64,000 nt of DNA from assembly GCA_963669155.1 (NCBI GenBank), contig OZ022581.1:1892247-1956246 (forward strand). The letters are read 5' to 3'. Each line of letters opens with the position of its first letter. Position 1 is the stretch's first letter. The position numbers were made by a program, and so were the translations under genes. Origin of the DNA: Arbacia lixula (Eukaryota; Echinodermata; Echinoidea; Arbacioida; Arbaciidae). The notes under the pieces were generated by a model, which was given only the letters and a program-made list of their open reading frames with translations, had not been told where the DNA came from and did no database searches. Of the stretch, positions 20,701 through 31,227 are shown piece by piece.

Positions 20701-22885
20701 GCCCTCATTGTCAGAAAGAAGAGAAGCACCCCTCGCACTGCTGGGACGGAGAGGAGCAGCGGCAGACCTGTGAAGAACTTTAAGAAGTTTAGGAAGGTTT
20801 GTTGTAGTTATGCTTGATATCAGGGTGTGTGTTTTCTTGAATTCTTCATAGCGTATGTAGAGGGGAAAGTCTCTCCCGTAATGCACCGCGCAGCCACATC
20901 CAAATTTAGTTTGCAAAATGGAATTGTTTGAAAGCAGGAGGTTTTTGATGTGATTTCGGTGAGATGAATCTGGCGTTGGGGATTGCATTGGTGTATCCTG
21001 CTGCAGAAGAAATTTTGACATGAATAAAAGAAAACAAGTATTTAAAGTAAGGGTTATAGAAAAGAGCTTTGGATAATAACAGCTGTTTCTGGAACTGACC
21101 AATATACCTCTTTAAAGATGGCCCGTCCCTTTTACAAACATCTGCAGGTATTTAGCACATATCTTTGGAATACCAAGTGAAATTTTAAGGTCAGAGGTAC
21201 TATAACTCCAGTAGAATAAATTGAAATCTTACTAGTTTTCACTGAGATTTGACTATTTTCGTGGTACGAAATAGCCGCATTGTCCCTACGACGAAAAAAA
21301 GAAACTTCGATCAATTATCAGAGATTATTTCCTCAAGACCAAATATTACGCTTTGTCGATTCCAGGGAAAGGTTATATAGCCACTCTCTCTCAAATGATG
21401 ACGAAGTCAGGGAACTTTCAGAATTAGGCCTGCAAAAGGGACGGGCTACCTTTACGGCATATTCATAATTTGAAAAAAAAAAAAGACCTTTGATTTGATC
21501 ATCCCCCTATCCAAATTTTTCTTTTTTAATCAGCTTACTCAAGCCCCTTGACATGATGTATATGCCATTTTCATTTTTGCATGTTATTTGTTGATTTACT
21601 CATTGTTTTTGCTCTTACTCTCCATAGTAGTAGGATGGATTAATCAAGACCAGGGCCCTGTTGCATAAAACTTACCATTGATGATAAGTTTGCTATCAAT
21701 GGCAACTTCTATGGAAACCTTGAATTTGATTGGCTGTTGAGCGATGATACCATGAAAGTTGTTTATTCTTGCTTGTTAAATGAATGAAGAATTGAATTGA
21801 ATTGAATTGAAGTTGCCATCTATGACAGAGTTACCATTAATGGGAAAGTTTTATGCAATGGGGCCCATGTGTGGACGTGAACTACTGCTTTGAAGTCATT
21901 TCTTGTTCTTGTTGTCGTATGTTGTTATCTAGGCTGGCTATGCAGGTCAGGCTGCCATACCTCGGATCATCGGTGGACGAGACCTCTTCATCCACCACAA
22001 CAACCCCAGCAAGGACATCGAGGACATGTTTAATGAAGAAGTCCGGGTAAATATTGACTTCATCATATCGGAATTACTCAATGAAAACACCATTGTCTGT
22101 ATGTACGTGTGGGCGTATCCATGGAGACATGCTACAAACAATGTCACATTGCCTCTAGAAACATGCACTTGATAAAGAAATCACACTCTCCTTCATATAT
22201 TACAAAGACTACCCAAATGAATTAAACATTGAATATATAACTGAGGGGATGGGTTTTCAGCATAGTGCCAACCTTACAAGCACTACTCTGTACAAATGAC
22301 TTATAGAACATTGGAAACAGGGCAGACAATTGGTTCTATCATGCTATTATCATTATATGAGACGTTCGCACAAACTTATTTTGAAAATACAAGTTAGTGC
22401 TCTGTACAGTGACAGATTTTGATCTCCATTGATGCAAAAATGTAATTTTAATTCCCAGGTTTCATGGCTTGATGAAACAATTTCCCTTAATTACTATGTC
22501 CTCATACATATGCTTTGCATGATGATGAAATGGTAGCGGCCAGTGTGGGATGTTTGCAACCCCTCCATTCACAAACATTTATGTATACAAAAATATAGGC
22601 TTCTACCGTAATTCATTATTGGCAGCTGATGTAGGACAAATAATGTCATCATAGACTGTTGGAAATGTGATTTGTTATTCGTATAAAAATTCTTAATATT
22701 AATTCTTAACTGTCAATTGCCTTCTATGTGTGGAAAAGTGGGGGTTTTTTATCCTTGACTGTGCATCGCCCTCTTTGGTGTGTTTCTGGCAGGCTGAGAA
22801 GAAGAAGGATGAGCAAGAAGAGAAGGCGGAGAGGCTGTTTGCTCTGGAGCCCAGGAGAAGACCTCTCGCAAAGAGGAAGCGATGA
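8789..22885 (+). CDS. NBN: Nibrin, NBS1 subunit of the MRE11-RAD50-NBN complex (15 exons, complete)
   Basis: Coding exons: 8789-8831, 9948-9998, 10769-10851, 11359-11510, 12074-12233, 12974-13077, 13843-13960, 15876-16078, 16730-16821, 17457-17628, 18312-19389, 19788-19910, 20620-20796, 21933-22046, 22793-22885. They sum to 2763 nt (920 aa plus TGA), with GT-AG borders and matching phases. The FHA domain spans roughly residues 16-109. It includes GRK (29-31), NDQSISRKHA (39-48, with the phosphothreonine-contacting Arg30, Ser44 and His47) and KYGTFVN (75-81). Tandem BRCT repeats follow (about 110-335), with HLVM, RPIVTPDF, GKTFFFL and LRPIPESELGLAVLY. Residues about 340-790 are disordered, and the long exon 11 is very Glu-rich. 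KNFKKFRK (845-852) matches the MRE11-binding motif. The tail ERLFALEPRRRPLAKRKR resembles the ATM-binding, basic end of vertebrate NBN. The protein recruits and activates the nuclease complex and ATM at double-strand breaks. It is longer than human NBN (754 aa), mostly because of exon 11. Confidence 0.96.
8967..9440. mobile_element. hAT-like MITE in NBN intron 1 (8-bp target duplication)
   Basis: A 474-bp insertion flanked by the 8-bp direct repeat CTGTCATG (8959-8966 and 9441-9448), the duplication length of hAT-type elements. The termini are inverted: CCCGGAC, then a run of 13 G, then GCACTCA on the left; the complement of TGAGTGCC...CCCCCCCGGG on the right. The interior is GC-rich and has no convincing frame. 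It lies between NBN exons 1 and 2. Confidence 0.8.
10910..10992. repeat. Short palindromic repeat, single unit
   Basis: GTTAACTCTCTTATTACCAT ... followed by AAGCCAATGG and GGCCTGGTAATGTAAGG. It is the reverse complement of the ~66-bp tandem unit at 36760-37010. ACCATTGGCTT and AAGCCAATGG inside it form a hairpin. It lies in NBN intron 3. Confidence 0.7.
13430..13465. repeat. Perfect 15-bp hairpin in NBN intron 6
   Basis: GTTGTCAGCACTGAC (13430-13444), a 6-nt loop TAAATG, then the exact complement (13451-13465). Pairing weakens outside the 15 bp. It could be the core of a small palindromic element. Confidence 0.8.
14002..15366 (+). mobile_element. 5'-truncated LINE (non-LTR retrotransposon) in NBN intron 7
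   Basis: 1365 bp flanked by the 10-bp direct repeat GCAAAAATAT (13992-14001 and 15367-15376). It has a TAG-repeat tail (TAG x 6-7, 15350-15366) instead of poly-A. The body is only the 3' half of the element, which is the usual product of aborted target-primed reverse transcription. It is in the same orientation as NBN. Confidence 0.9.
14003..15328 (+). pseudogene. LINE reverse transcriptase fragment
   Basis: About 442 intact codons to TGA. It starts inside RT at PVPKSGDLFN and runs through NYRGICL, the FIDFRKAFDS palm motif (first catalytic Asp), LQGDTLAPFLF, the catalytic box FVDDI, and the thumb LLYGAETWT. It ends in a basic C-terminal region with a degenerate WxxH-like segment. The apurinic endonuclease and the start of RT are missing through 5' truncation, so it cannot retrotranspose. 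The absence of stops suggests a recent insertion. The clade is undecided. Confidence 0.9.
15377..15875. other. NBN intron 7, 3' part
   Basis: AT-rich intron sequence between the LINE and exon 8. I see nothing distinctive in it. Confidence 0.4.
16083..16381. mobile_element. MITE abutting the exon 8 splice donor of NBN
   Basis: About 299 bp with imperfect inverted ends: GGCCCTGTTTTATAAAGCTG on the left and the complement of CAGCTTCATGAAACGGCCC on the right. The left end starts at the +5 position of the donor GTAAG at 16079-16083. It has no coding capacity. Confidence 0.65.
16860..17235 (+). repeat. GA/GGA-rich low-complexity tract in NBN intron 9
   Basis: A purine-only stretch dominated by GAG, GGA and GAA triplets, densest at 17025-17100. 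Open frames on both strands here are products of the composition (poly-Glu or poly-Pro/Ser) and extend past the exon 9 donor, so they are not coding. Confidence 0.85.
19390..19787. other. NBN intron 11 with hairpin repeat at 19644-19740
   Basis: GACGAACTATCACTTCC (19644-19660) is exactly complementary to the stretch ending at 19740, and the arms extend imperfectly inward, giving a ~97-bp foldback. It ends 47 bp before exon 12. Confidence 0.7.
19911..20619. other. NBN intron 12
   Basis: Non-coding. A short inverted segment around 20465-20520 resembles sequence near 30745-30880, which suggests a further degraded repeat family. I recognise no gene in it. Confidence 0.35.
21117..21450. mobile_element. 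MITE with GGCCCGTCCCTTTT inverted ends (NBN intron 13)
   Basis: The left end AGATGGCCCGTCCCTTTT is preceded by TTAA (21113-21116). The right end is its inverted counterpart AAAAGGGACGGGCTACCT, followed by TTAC. The ends are related to the 520-bp elements at 35321 and 60026, so this is probably a shorter relative with one decayed target duplication. Confidence 0.65.
21653..21866. mobile_element. Small MITE with GGGCCC...GCATAAAAC ends (NBN intron 13)
   Basis: Inverted ends of about 30 bp: GGGCCCTGTTGCATAAAACT on the left and the complement of AGTTTTATGCAATGGGGCCC on the right. The interior has a short GAATT microsatellite (about 21790-21810). It ends 66 bp before exon 14. Confidence 0.7.
22047..22792. 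other. NBN intron 14
   Basis: Intron sequence with no recognisable repeat family or exon. Confidence 0.4.
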
Positions 22886-22915
22886 TTCAGGTAGATAAAG
22901 CTGCCATTCCCTTAA

Positions 22916-23281
22916 AGGGAATATACTGTACTGGGAAGACAAAAAGCCTTCAAACGGGTGATCGTGAGCAATCTTCTTCCCAAATGGTCTTAAATTCATG
23001 TATTGTCTACTTTAGAAGCTTGCTGGAAGTTATTTGCCCTCAAATGATCCACACATGGAGTAATTAATGATTAATGAGGAAATCCTCCAAATGTTCGGCC
23101 CGAACATTTGGAGGATTTGTAATTTAATCACTCATTACTCCAAATGTAGATCATTTGAGGGCAAATAACTTTCAGCAAGCTTCTAAAATAGACAATACAT
23201 GAATTTAAGACCATTGGCAAGAAGATTGCTAACAATTACATTTTGAAGGCTTTTTTGCCTTCCCAGTACAGTATATGCCCT
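22916..23281. mobile_element. Palindromic TTAA MITE, copy 1 (just after the NBN stop codon)
   Basis: A 366-bp nearly full-length inverted repeat. The ends are AGGGAATATACTGTACTGGG and the complement of CCCAGTACAGTATATGCCCT. It is bounded by TTAA at 22912-22915 and 23282-23285, and its centre is the palindrome CCAAATGTTCGGCCCGAACA. It begins 30 bp after the NBN stop, so the NBN 3' UTR probably contains or runs through it. Two other copies are at 36239 and 44547. Confidence 0.88.
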
Positions 23282-23285
23282 TTAA

Positions 23286-24116
23286 CCCCTCCGCTTCATA
23301 GCCCTATGTAAATCTTTGTTGTGCTTGACATAGGAAGAGATGCAAAACTCTCCTTATTTATATGCAAAGATATAAGAAGTATGCATATTTGTACTTCTTT
23401 ATTTGCCAATTGTTGCCAAACTCCAAAGACAGACAAGTTTGAGTGAGCATTGGCAAATCAAGGTTGATGATGACTAAGTAAAAGGTTTGAGACTCTGATG
23501 TCGCCATGACAACACGTCCTTGGTTCCACATTGTCTGCGCGCCCATCTCTACCACTGACCTCCAAGATGACCTTTCAATGTCCTTGGGGTGAGGTTTGGT
23601 ACTCTGACCAATGAGAGGGCGTAAAGTTTGACCCTATCATGGGACTGTGCCAAGATTCCAGATGCAAGAATAGACATACTTGCAGCTGCACATAAAGCAC
23701 AGACAGTCTTACTAAATGTTTTCATCTATCTCAACTTTCTTATCTCCCTTTCTTTTGCCGTCTCTCCATATTTCTTGCCTTCTTTGAGCGGAGGTGTGGA
23801 GCTTGGCTGGTCGTGGGACATTGTGTCACTTGAGAACAAACTTCTGTCTGAAACCGAAAAAGAATTCCATATTTACTGTTTTCCTTCGTACCTCGCCTTT
23901 GAATCCCAAAATAGTATGTTAACATCAACAGTATGTTCAAAATCGTGAGACAACAGATTACTACCCTAGTGATATTACTACCACGATGATCAACATCTTC
24001 CGTACTATGTTCAAAATGTTTGTATATTTGTAATGCATGAGATTTTGCTTGTTTTTTTTTTTTATTCGTTCTGAAAGTTTAGATTTGATGATATTGGTCA
24101 CTGCTCCAAACTAGCT
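23286..24116. other. Region downstream of NBN
   Basis: Non-coding as far as I can see. The frame at 23628-23948 (106 codons) has no recognisable motif and lacks splice-flanked conservation, so I do not call it a gene. Confidence 0.4.
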
Positions 24117-27100
24117 ACTGAATAGATTGATCAAGCAAGAAAACCATTTTGCTATTTAATACCTGCGATGATTCTTTCATTATAGTCGTGATTAGTTACA
24201 GAAAAGATTGATCAAGCAAGAAAACCATTTTGCTATTTAATACCTGCAATGATTCTTGATTAGTTACAGAAAAGATTAATCAAGCAAGAAAATCATTTTG
24301 CTATTTAATACCTGCGATGATTCTTTCATTATAGTCTTGATTAGTTACAGAAAAGATTGATCAAGGAAGAAAACCATTTTGCTATTTAATACCTGCGATG
24401 ATTCTTTCATTATAATCTTGATTAGTTACAGAAAAGATTGATCAAGGAAGAAAACCATTTTGCTATTTAATACCTGCGATGATTCTTTCATTATAGTCTT
24501 GATTAGTTACAGAAAAGATTGATCAAGGAAGAAAACCATTTTGCTATTTCATACCTGCAATGATTCTTTCATTATAGTCTTGATTAGTTACAGAAAAGAT
24601 TGATCAAGGAAGAAAACCATTTTGCTATTTAATACCTGCAATGAATCTTGATTAGTTACAGAAAAGATTGATCAAGGAAGAAAACCATTTTGCTATTTCA
24701 TACCTGCGATGATTCTTTCATTATAGTCTTGATTAGTTACAGAAAAGATTGATCAAGCAAGAAAATAATTTTGCTATTTAGTACCTGCGATGATTCTTTC
24801 ATTATAGTCTTGATTAGTTACAGAAAAGATTGATCAAGGAAGAAAACCATTTTGCTATTTAATACCTGCAATGAATCTTGATTAGTTACAGAAAAGATTG
24901 ATCAAGCAAGAAAATAATTTTGCTATTTAGTACCTGCGATGATTCTTTCATTATAGTCTTGATTAGTTACAGAAAAGATTGATCAAGGAAGAAAACCATT
25001 TTGCTATTTAATACCTGCAATGAATCTTGATTAGTTACAGAAAAGATTGATCAAGCAAGAAAACCATTTTGCTATTTAATACCTGTGATGATTCTTTCAT
25101 TATAGTCTTGATTAGTTACAGAAAAGATTGATCAAGCAAGAAAACCATTTTGCTATTTAATACCTGCAATGATTCTTGATTAGTTACAGAAAAGATTGAT
25201 CAAGCAAGAAAACCATTTTGCTAGTTAATACCTGTGATGATTCTTTCATTAGTCTTGATTAGTTACAGAAAAGATTGATCAAGCAAGAAAACCATTTTGC
25301 TATTTAATACCTGTGATGATTCTTTCATTATAGTCGTGATTAGTTACAGAAAAGATTGATCAAGGAAGAAAACCATTTTGCTATTTCATACCTGCAATGA
25401 TTCTTTCATTATAGTCTTGATTAGTTACAGAAAAGATTGATCAAGGAAGAAAACCATTTTGCTATTTAATACCTGCAATGAATCTTGATTAGTTACAGAA
25501 AAGATTGATCAAGCAAGAAAACCATTTTGCTATTTAATACCTGTGATGATTCTTTCATTATAGTCTTGATTAGTTACAGAAAAGATTGATCAAGGAAGAA
25601 AACCATTTTGCTATTTAATACCTGCGATGATTCTTTCATTATAGTCTTGATTAGTTACAGAAAAGATTGATCAAGCAAGAAAACCATTTTGCTATTTAAT
25701 ACCTGCGATGATTCTTTCATTATAGTCTTGATTAGTTACAGAAAAGATTGATCAAGGAAGAAAACCATTTTGCTATTTCATACCTGCAATGATTCTTTCA
25801 TTATAGTCTTGATTAGTTACAGAAAAGATTGATCAAGGAAGAAAACCATTTTGCTATTTAATACCTGCAATGAATCTTGATTAGTTACAGAAAAGATTGA
25901 TCAAGGAAGAAAACCATTTTGCTATTTCATACCTGCGATGATTCTTTCATTATAGTCTTGATTAGTTACAGAAAAGATTGATCAAGCAAGAAAACCATTT
26001 TGCTATTAAATACCTGCAATGATTCTTGATTAGTTACAGAAAAGATTGATCAAGCAAGAAAATAATTTTGCTATTTAGTACCTGCGATGATTCTTTCATT
26101 ATAGTCTTGATTAGTTACAGAAAAGATTGATCAAGGAAGAAAACCATTTTGCTATTTAATACCTGCAATGATTCTTGATTAGTTACAGAAAAGATTAATC
26201 AAGCAAGAAAATCATTTTGCTATTTAATACCTGCGATGATTCTTTCATTATAGTCTTGATTAGTTACAGAAAAGATTGATCAAGGAAGAAAACCATTTTG
26301 CTATTTAATACCTGCAATGAATCTTGATTAGTTACAGAAAAGATTGATCAAGCAAGAAAACCATTTTGCTATTTAATACCTGCAATGAATCTTGATTAGT
26401 TACAGAAAAGATTGATCAAGCAAGAAAACCATTTTGCTATTTAATACCTGCGATGATTCTTTCATTATAGTCTTGATTAGTTACAGAAAAGATTGATCAA
26501 GCAAGAAAACCATTTTGCTATTTAATACCTGCGATGATTCTTTCATTATAGTCTTGATTAGTTACAGAATAGATTGATCAAGGAAGAAAACCATTTTGCT
26601 TGTTAATACCTGCGATGATTCTTTCATTATAGCCTTGATTTGTTACAGAATAGATTGATCAAGGAAGAAAACCATTTTGCTATTTAATACCTGTGATGAT
26701 TCTTTCATTATAGTCTTGATTAGTTACAGAAAAGATTGATCAAGCAAGAAAACCATTTTACTATTTAATACCTGCGATGATTCTTTCATTATAGTCTTGA
26801 TTAGTTACAGAAAAGATTGATCAAGCAAGAAAACCATTTTACTATTTAATACCTGCGATGATTCTTTCATTATAGTCTTGATTAGTTACAGAAAAGATTG
26901 ATCAAGCAAGAAAACCATTTTGCTATTTAATACCTGCGATGATTCTTTCATTATAGTCTTGATTAGTTACAGAATAGATTGATCAAGGAAGAAAACCATT
27001 TTGCTTGTTAATACCTGCGATGATTCTTTCATTATAGCCTTGATTTGTTACAGAATAGATTGATCAAGGAAGAAAACCATTTTGCTATTTAATACCTGTG

Positions 27101-27292
27101 ATGATTCTTTCATTATAGTCTTGATTAGTTACAGAAAAGATTGATCAAGCAAGAAAACCATTTTACTATTTAATACCTGCGATGATTCTTTCATTATAGT
27201 CTTGATTAGTTACAGAATAGATTGATCAAGGAAGAAAACCATTTTGCTATGTAATACCTGCGATGATTCTTTCATTTTAGTCTTGATTAGTG
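24117..27292. repeat. Minisatellite array, ~40 units of 81 bp with a 68-bp variant
   Basis: 3.2 kb of head-to-tail repeats. The 81-bp unit contains TTGATTAGTTACAGAAAAG, TTGATCAAGCAAG and CCATTTTGCTATTTAATACC in that order and ends TTTCATTATAGTC. A variant lacks the 13-bp TTTCATTATAGTC end, giving 68 bp. Diagnostic differences (CAAGCAAG or CAAGGAAG; TGCGATG, TGCAATG or TGTGATG; TTTAATAC or TTTCATAC) recur in blocks, which suggests higher-order duplication. Most units are over 95 percent alike by eye. There is no coding frame. Confidence 0.97.
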
Positions 27293-28089
27293 AAGTATTA
27301 CCCTTGTATTGTCAACAGATTTTCTGGAGGCTCTCATTCTCTACCCTAAGATTTGTGGTGAGTCCGTGTCTATCGCTATAATTTGACAATAATTCCTGAA
27401 AACTGCCAAACATGAATTACTCTGAAAGTTTGAACAATCAGCTATGTTACTAAGAAGAGAAACACCAAAACAAAGAGTAGATCATCTTTTGACTCTCTGT
27501 GCAAAACATTCAATCATTTTAATAAACACCTGCCCTAATGAGGACTCTTGAATACAAATAAGCAAGAGAGATGGGGGCCTTGTGTACTGGTTCCTTAAGA
27601 ATTCTGTCATCATCATAAGCTGAGTGGTAGATGGTTTGGTACTGGGTCATTCCATGGGGTTAAGGCAAAGTTTTCATGCAATGTCCGTGTAACGGAGGTA
27701 TCAAACTTTGCAGTTCACCATGAAGATCAATTCAGATGTGGTTAAATTGTGAGCTGTTTATGAAATATCACTCTCTTTTCTCAGTAACATTAAAATTGGA
27801 CATCTTTTATGGATTTGAAGCAACAGGCATACAAAAATCTATCACCGTTACATGGGCATCATATTTTTTTTTTAATGGACAATAAATTTCCATATCAAAT
27901 TGTAATTTGAGAAATAATGCTGGATGGGACCCCCTTTTGTTTTGCTCATGCCATTATTGGATTATATTTGCCTGGTTTGGAAAAGATATGGATTTGGAGT
28001 TGTGGTATGTCAAAAAACTTGCCCCAACCCTGTGGAATCACCCAAGTGACACTGCCTGGCTGACAGTAGTTCCGCATGGTCCTTTAGTA
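27293..28089. other. Intergenic, no gene seen
   Basis: No exon or repeat family is recognised. A short segment at 27325-27355 follows an acceptor-like TTGTCAACAG, but it has no protein similarity I know. Confidence 0.35.
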
Positions 28090-28093
28090 TTAA

Positions 28094-30100
28094 AGTGTTA
28101 CTAAATTAGAAAAATTATCCACTAAAAACGAATTTCACATTTGTTTGCTGCAATGAAGTCTCGTTTTGACGAAAATTTGAAAAAGCGCATGCCTCCAGTG
28201 ACGTATGAGAAGTCAAAATTCCATAGATTGTACGGAAGTCAACAATAGACAATTTTCGTAATGTATTCACATCTTTCCTGCTAACTGCGTGGTAACGCGT
28301 TATTACATGCACCTGTATCTAGTCATTCAGATTCAATGGATGGAATGCACTTTGAATCTATTAGTTGTTGCTACTCAGACAAACCTGAGACAAGCTTTTG
28401 GGCTCCCATTGGTAACCTATTGTTACCAATTACCCAGCGTGAACAAAATATTAAAACTATCGTTTGAACGGCGTGAACAAAATATTTTATTCATACCATT
28501 GGCATTTATGGCATTTTGACTTCTCTGACGTCACTGGAGGCGTGCGTTTTTTAAAATTTCCGTCAAAATGAGACTTTATTGCAGCAAACGAATGTGAAAT
28601 TCGTTTTAAGTGGATAATTTTACATATATTAGTGGTAACTTATTTTTATGCCTCCGCCACGAAGTGGCCGGAGGCATTATGTTTTCGGGTTGTCCGTCCG
28701 TCCGTCCGTCCGTCCCGAATCCGTTTAGGCAATATCTTGAGAACCGTCTAGCAGATTTGCTTCAAACTTGGTACATGTATGTATTGCATGTAACTAATGA
28801 AGTGTGTAAAATTGGGGTCAAATCTGATTGAGGTCAAAGGTCAAAGGTCAATGAACGTTGTAAAAATTGCCCCAAAATGACCTTTTCCACAATAAATCCA
28901 AATCCAAGGATGCAATTCTCATTAAACATGGTACAAGGATGGATCACTACTTAGGGATAGACTGGTGACATTTTTGGTAAAATTCCTGAAAGATCAGAGG
29001 TCAAAGGTCAATGAAATTTGTGAAAAATTGCCAAAAATTGACCTTTTTCACAATAAATCCAAATCCAAGGATGCAATTCTCATTAAACATGGTACAAAGA
29101 TAGATCACTACTTGGGGATAGACTGGTGACATTTTTGGTAAAATTCCTGAAAGTTCAGAGGTCAAAGGTCAATGAACTTTGCCAAAATTGGCTAGAAATT
29201 GCCCCAAACTTAAAATTTTTCACAATAAATCCAAATCCAATGGTGCAATTCCAACCAAACATAGTGAAACGATGGATCACTACTTAGGGGTAGACTGGTG
29301 ACATTGTTGGTGAAATTGCTGGAAGGTCAGAGGTCAAAGGTCAATTGATATTTTTCACAATAAACCCAAATCCAGATCCAATGGTGCGATTCTAACCAAA
29401 TATAGTACAGAGATGTTTCATGGAGGTAGACTGGTGAAAGTCTGGGTAAAACTCCTGAGAGTTCAAAGGTGAAAGGTCAAAGGTCAATGAAATTTGCCCA
29501 AAATTAGCTAAAAATTCCCCCCAAAGTGATAATTTTCAAAATATATCCAAATCCAATGGAGCAATACCAACCAAACATGGTGCAAAGATGGATCACTACT
29601 AGACTGAGGACATTTTTGGTGATATTTGTTAAAGGTCGGGGATCAAAGGTCAATGAACTTTGCCAAAATTGGCTAAAAATTGCCCCCAAATAGATATTTT
29701 TCACATTGAATCCAATACTAATGATTCAATTCAAACCAAACATAGTACAGAGATGTATCACGTAATGGAGGTAGACTGGTGAAGTTTGGGTAAAATTCCT
29801 GAAAGGTCAATGGTCAATGAACTTCACCCCAAATTGGCTCATTTTAAACAAACTTGATACAAGGATGGATTTAGACAGACTGGTTAGATTGGAAGTCAAA
29901 GAAGTAAGAGGTCAAAAGTTAATGAACATTGCCAAACTTGGCTAAACTTGAAAAAACAGAATGTGATATTTTCATTTCACATAGGAGCAATGGTACATTG
30001 CCCACCAAACATACACATTTTCTGAGAATAGCAAAGAGGCGGAGGCATATTTATTGACTGCGTGGCAGTCGAATTGCTCTAGTTCTAATTTAGTAACCCT
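28094..30100. mobile_element. TTAA MITE (AGGGTTACTAAATTAG family) split by a nested element
   Basis: The left end AGTGTTACTAAATTAG follows TTAA at 28090-28093. The right end CTAATTTAGTAACCCT precedes TTAA at 30101-30104. Long inverted arms carry ACGAATTTCACATT and GAAGTC...TCATTTTGACG. The right arm is interrupted at 28647 by the rolling-circle-like element 28648-30082. A right-arm copy at 61325-61442 shows the uninterrupted sequence. Confidence 0.85.
28648..30082 (+). mobile_element. Helentron-like non-autonomous element (HINE-type) with ~165-bp internal repeats
   Basis: 1435 bp inserted between two T residues (28647 and 30083) with no longer duplication. The 5' end ATGCCTCCGCC recurs inverted as GGCGGAGGCAT at 30038-30048 (subterminal inverted repeat). 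Near the 3' end there is a hairpin GACTGC-GTG-GCAGTC (30056-30070), then 12 nt ending in CTAG. The interior has a GTCC microsatellite (about 28690-28712) and about six or seven diverged tandem repeats of ~160-171 bp. Insertion at TT, subterminal repeats, tandem ~160-bp core and 3' hairpin are the described hallmarks of Helentron-derived HINE elements; bivalve 'pearl' elements are similar. It encodes nothing. Confidence 0.8.
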
Positions 30101-30104
30101 TTAA

Positions 30105-31227
30105 TAATCGTCATATATAGTTTGCTCTTTTCGTTGTCACTGTCAACAGTCATTGATTGCGGCATTTTCCTGGAGCAGAAATTGAAGCAATGCATTGTGG
30201 GGCGAATATCAGCGTAGGTCCTCGCTGGCCTTTTCCCTCATGAGATGCATATATCAACACCTCCCTTTAACCATCTCAGTCCCAAGCCTTTGAAATGGTG
30301 TTGGATTTGTACCCATTTGTGTGCCTCTGGTGATGAGAGGATTAAATTGGGTTTCCTATGTTAGTACATGTATTGTCATATTCAGAGAATGTTCAAAACA
30401 ACAATTTTTATCAGTGTTCTAGCTTCTTTGTTATTGTTAGTTTCCACAACCTCTACTTGCATATAGGCTTTCAATTCTTGTAAATTACCCACAGTGGTCA
30501 CTACCATTCCAACAGATGTAATAATGCGAGCTCATTGGTTGTTGCCATGGTAACCAATGATGGTAAGGTAAACTAAATGAAAACCTATCTGCAACATGGC
30601 CCTGTGATTCCATATTCTCACCCACAGTGTTAATGCCATTTTATAATCTTTTTAAATCTGTTTTCTTATGTTTCTTTTCATATACAGGCACTGCTCACTC
30701 TGACTTCAAGGTGATTGGTCGACTACACATCACATGACAATGAGTTAAAGTATCGTCGCTCAGTATCTTGCCTCGGACGTGCAATTATGTTTGAGAGATA
30801 TGCATCATGGCATGGCTGTCATTCTGTATAGAGCCCATACGTATGCGGGCTGGCTTTTCCCCGCTCAGATACTAAGTAGCATGACTCCCATACAATCTGC
30901 TGTTTAGAAGATAGACAATAGGCTATGAATAAACTGAAAATACCTTATAGGACACAATTAAGCCACAACTTTTTGGGTTGCTGCAGTTCCATTGCAAATG
31001 TTGACATTCTTAATGGACCAGGGTTCACAAAGCTAGAAAAATTCTGAGTAAGCAGCGGGTTAAAATCGCCCTTCTGGTGTTGATCTCATGATTGCTTTGT
31101 TTTTGCTGCGCTGCCTAATCAGGCAAGCATGCTTTACTTATGTCTCAGCTCAAGGCTGCATAAGTAAATATCAATGTTGTGAAGGACATCTTCTCGTATG
31201 TCTGCAAAAGTTTAACAAGGTTTGTCT
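30105..31227. other. Intergenic, no gene assigned
   Basis: Two acceptor/donor-like islands (about 30147-30213 and 30689-30711) could be read as small exons, but they match no protein I recognise. The second lies beside repeat-like sequence. No confident feature. Confidence 0.35.

Noticed and set aside
24117-27292. CRISPR array
   Set aside because: The repeats are contiguous without unique spacers, and the context is eukaryotic. This is a minisatellite.
30147-30213. Exon-like island between CAG and GTAGGT
   Set aside because: It encodes nothing recognisable and contains GCATTGTGGG-type words common to repeats elsewhere in the window.
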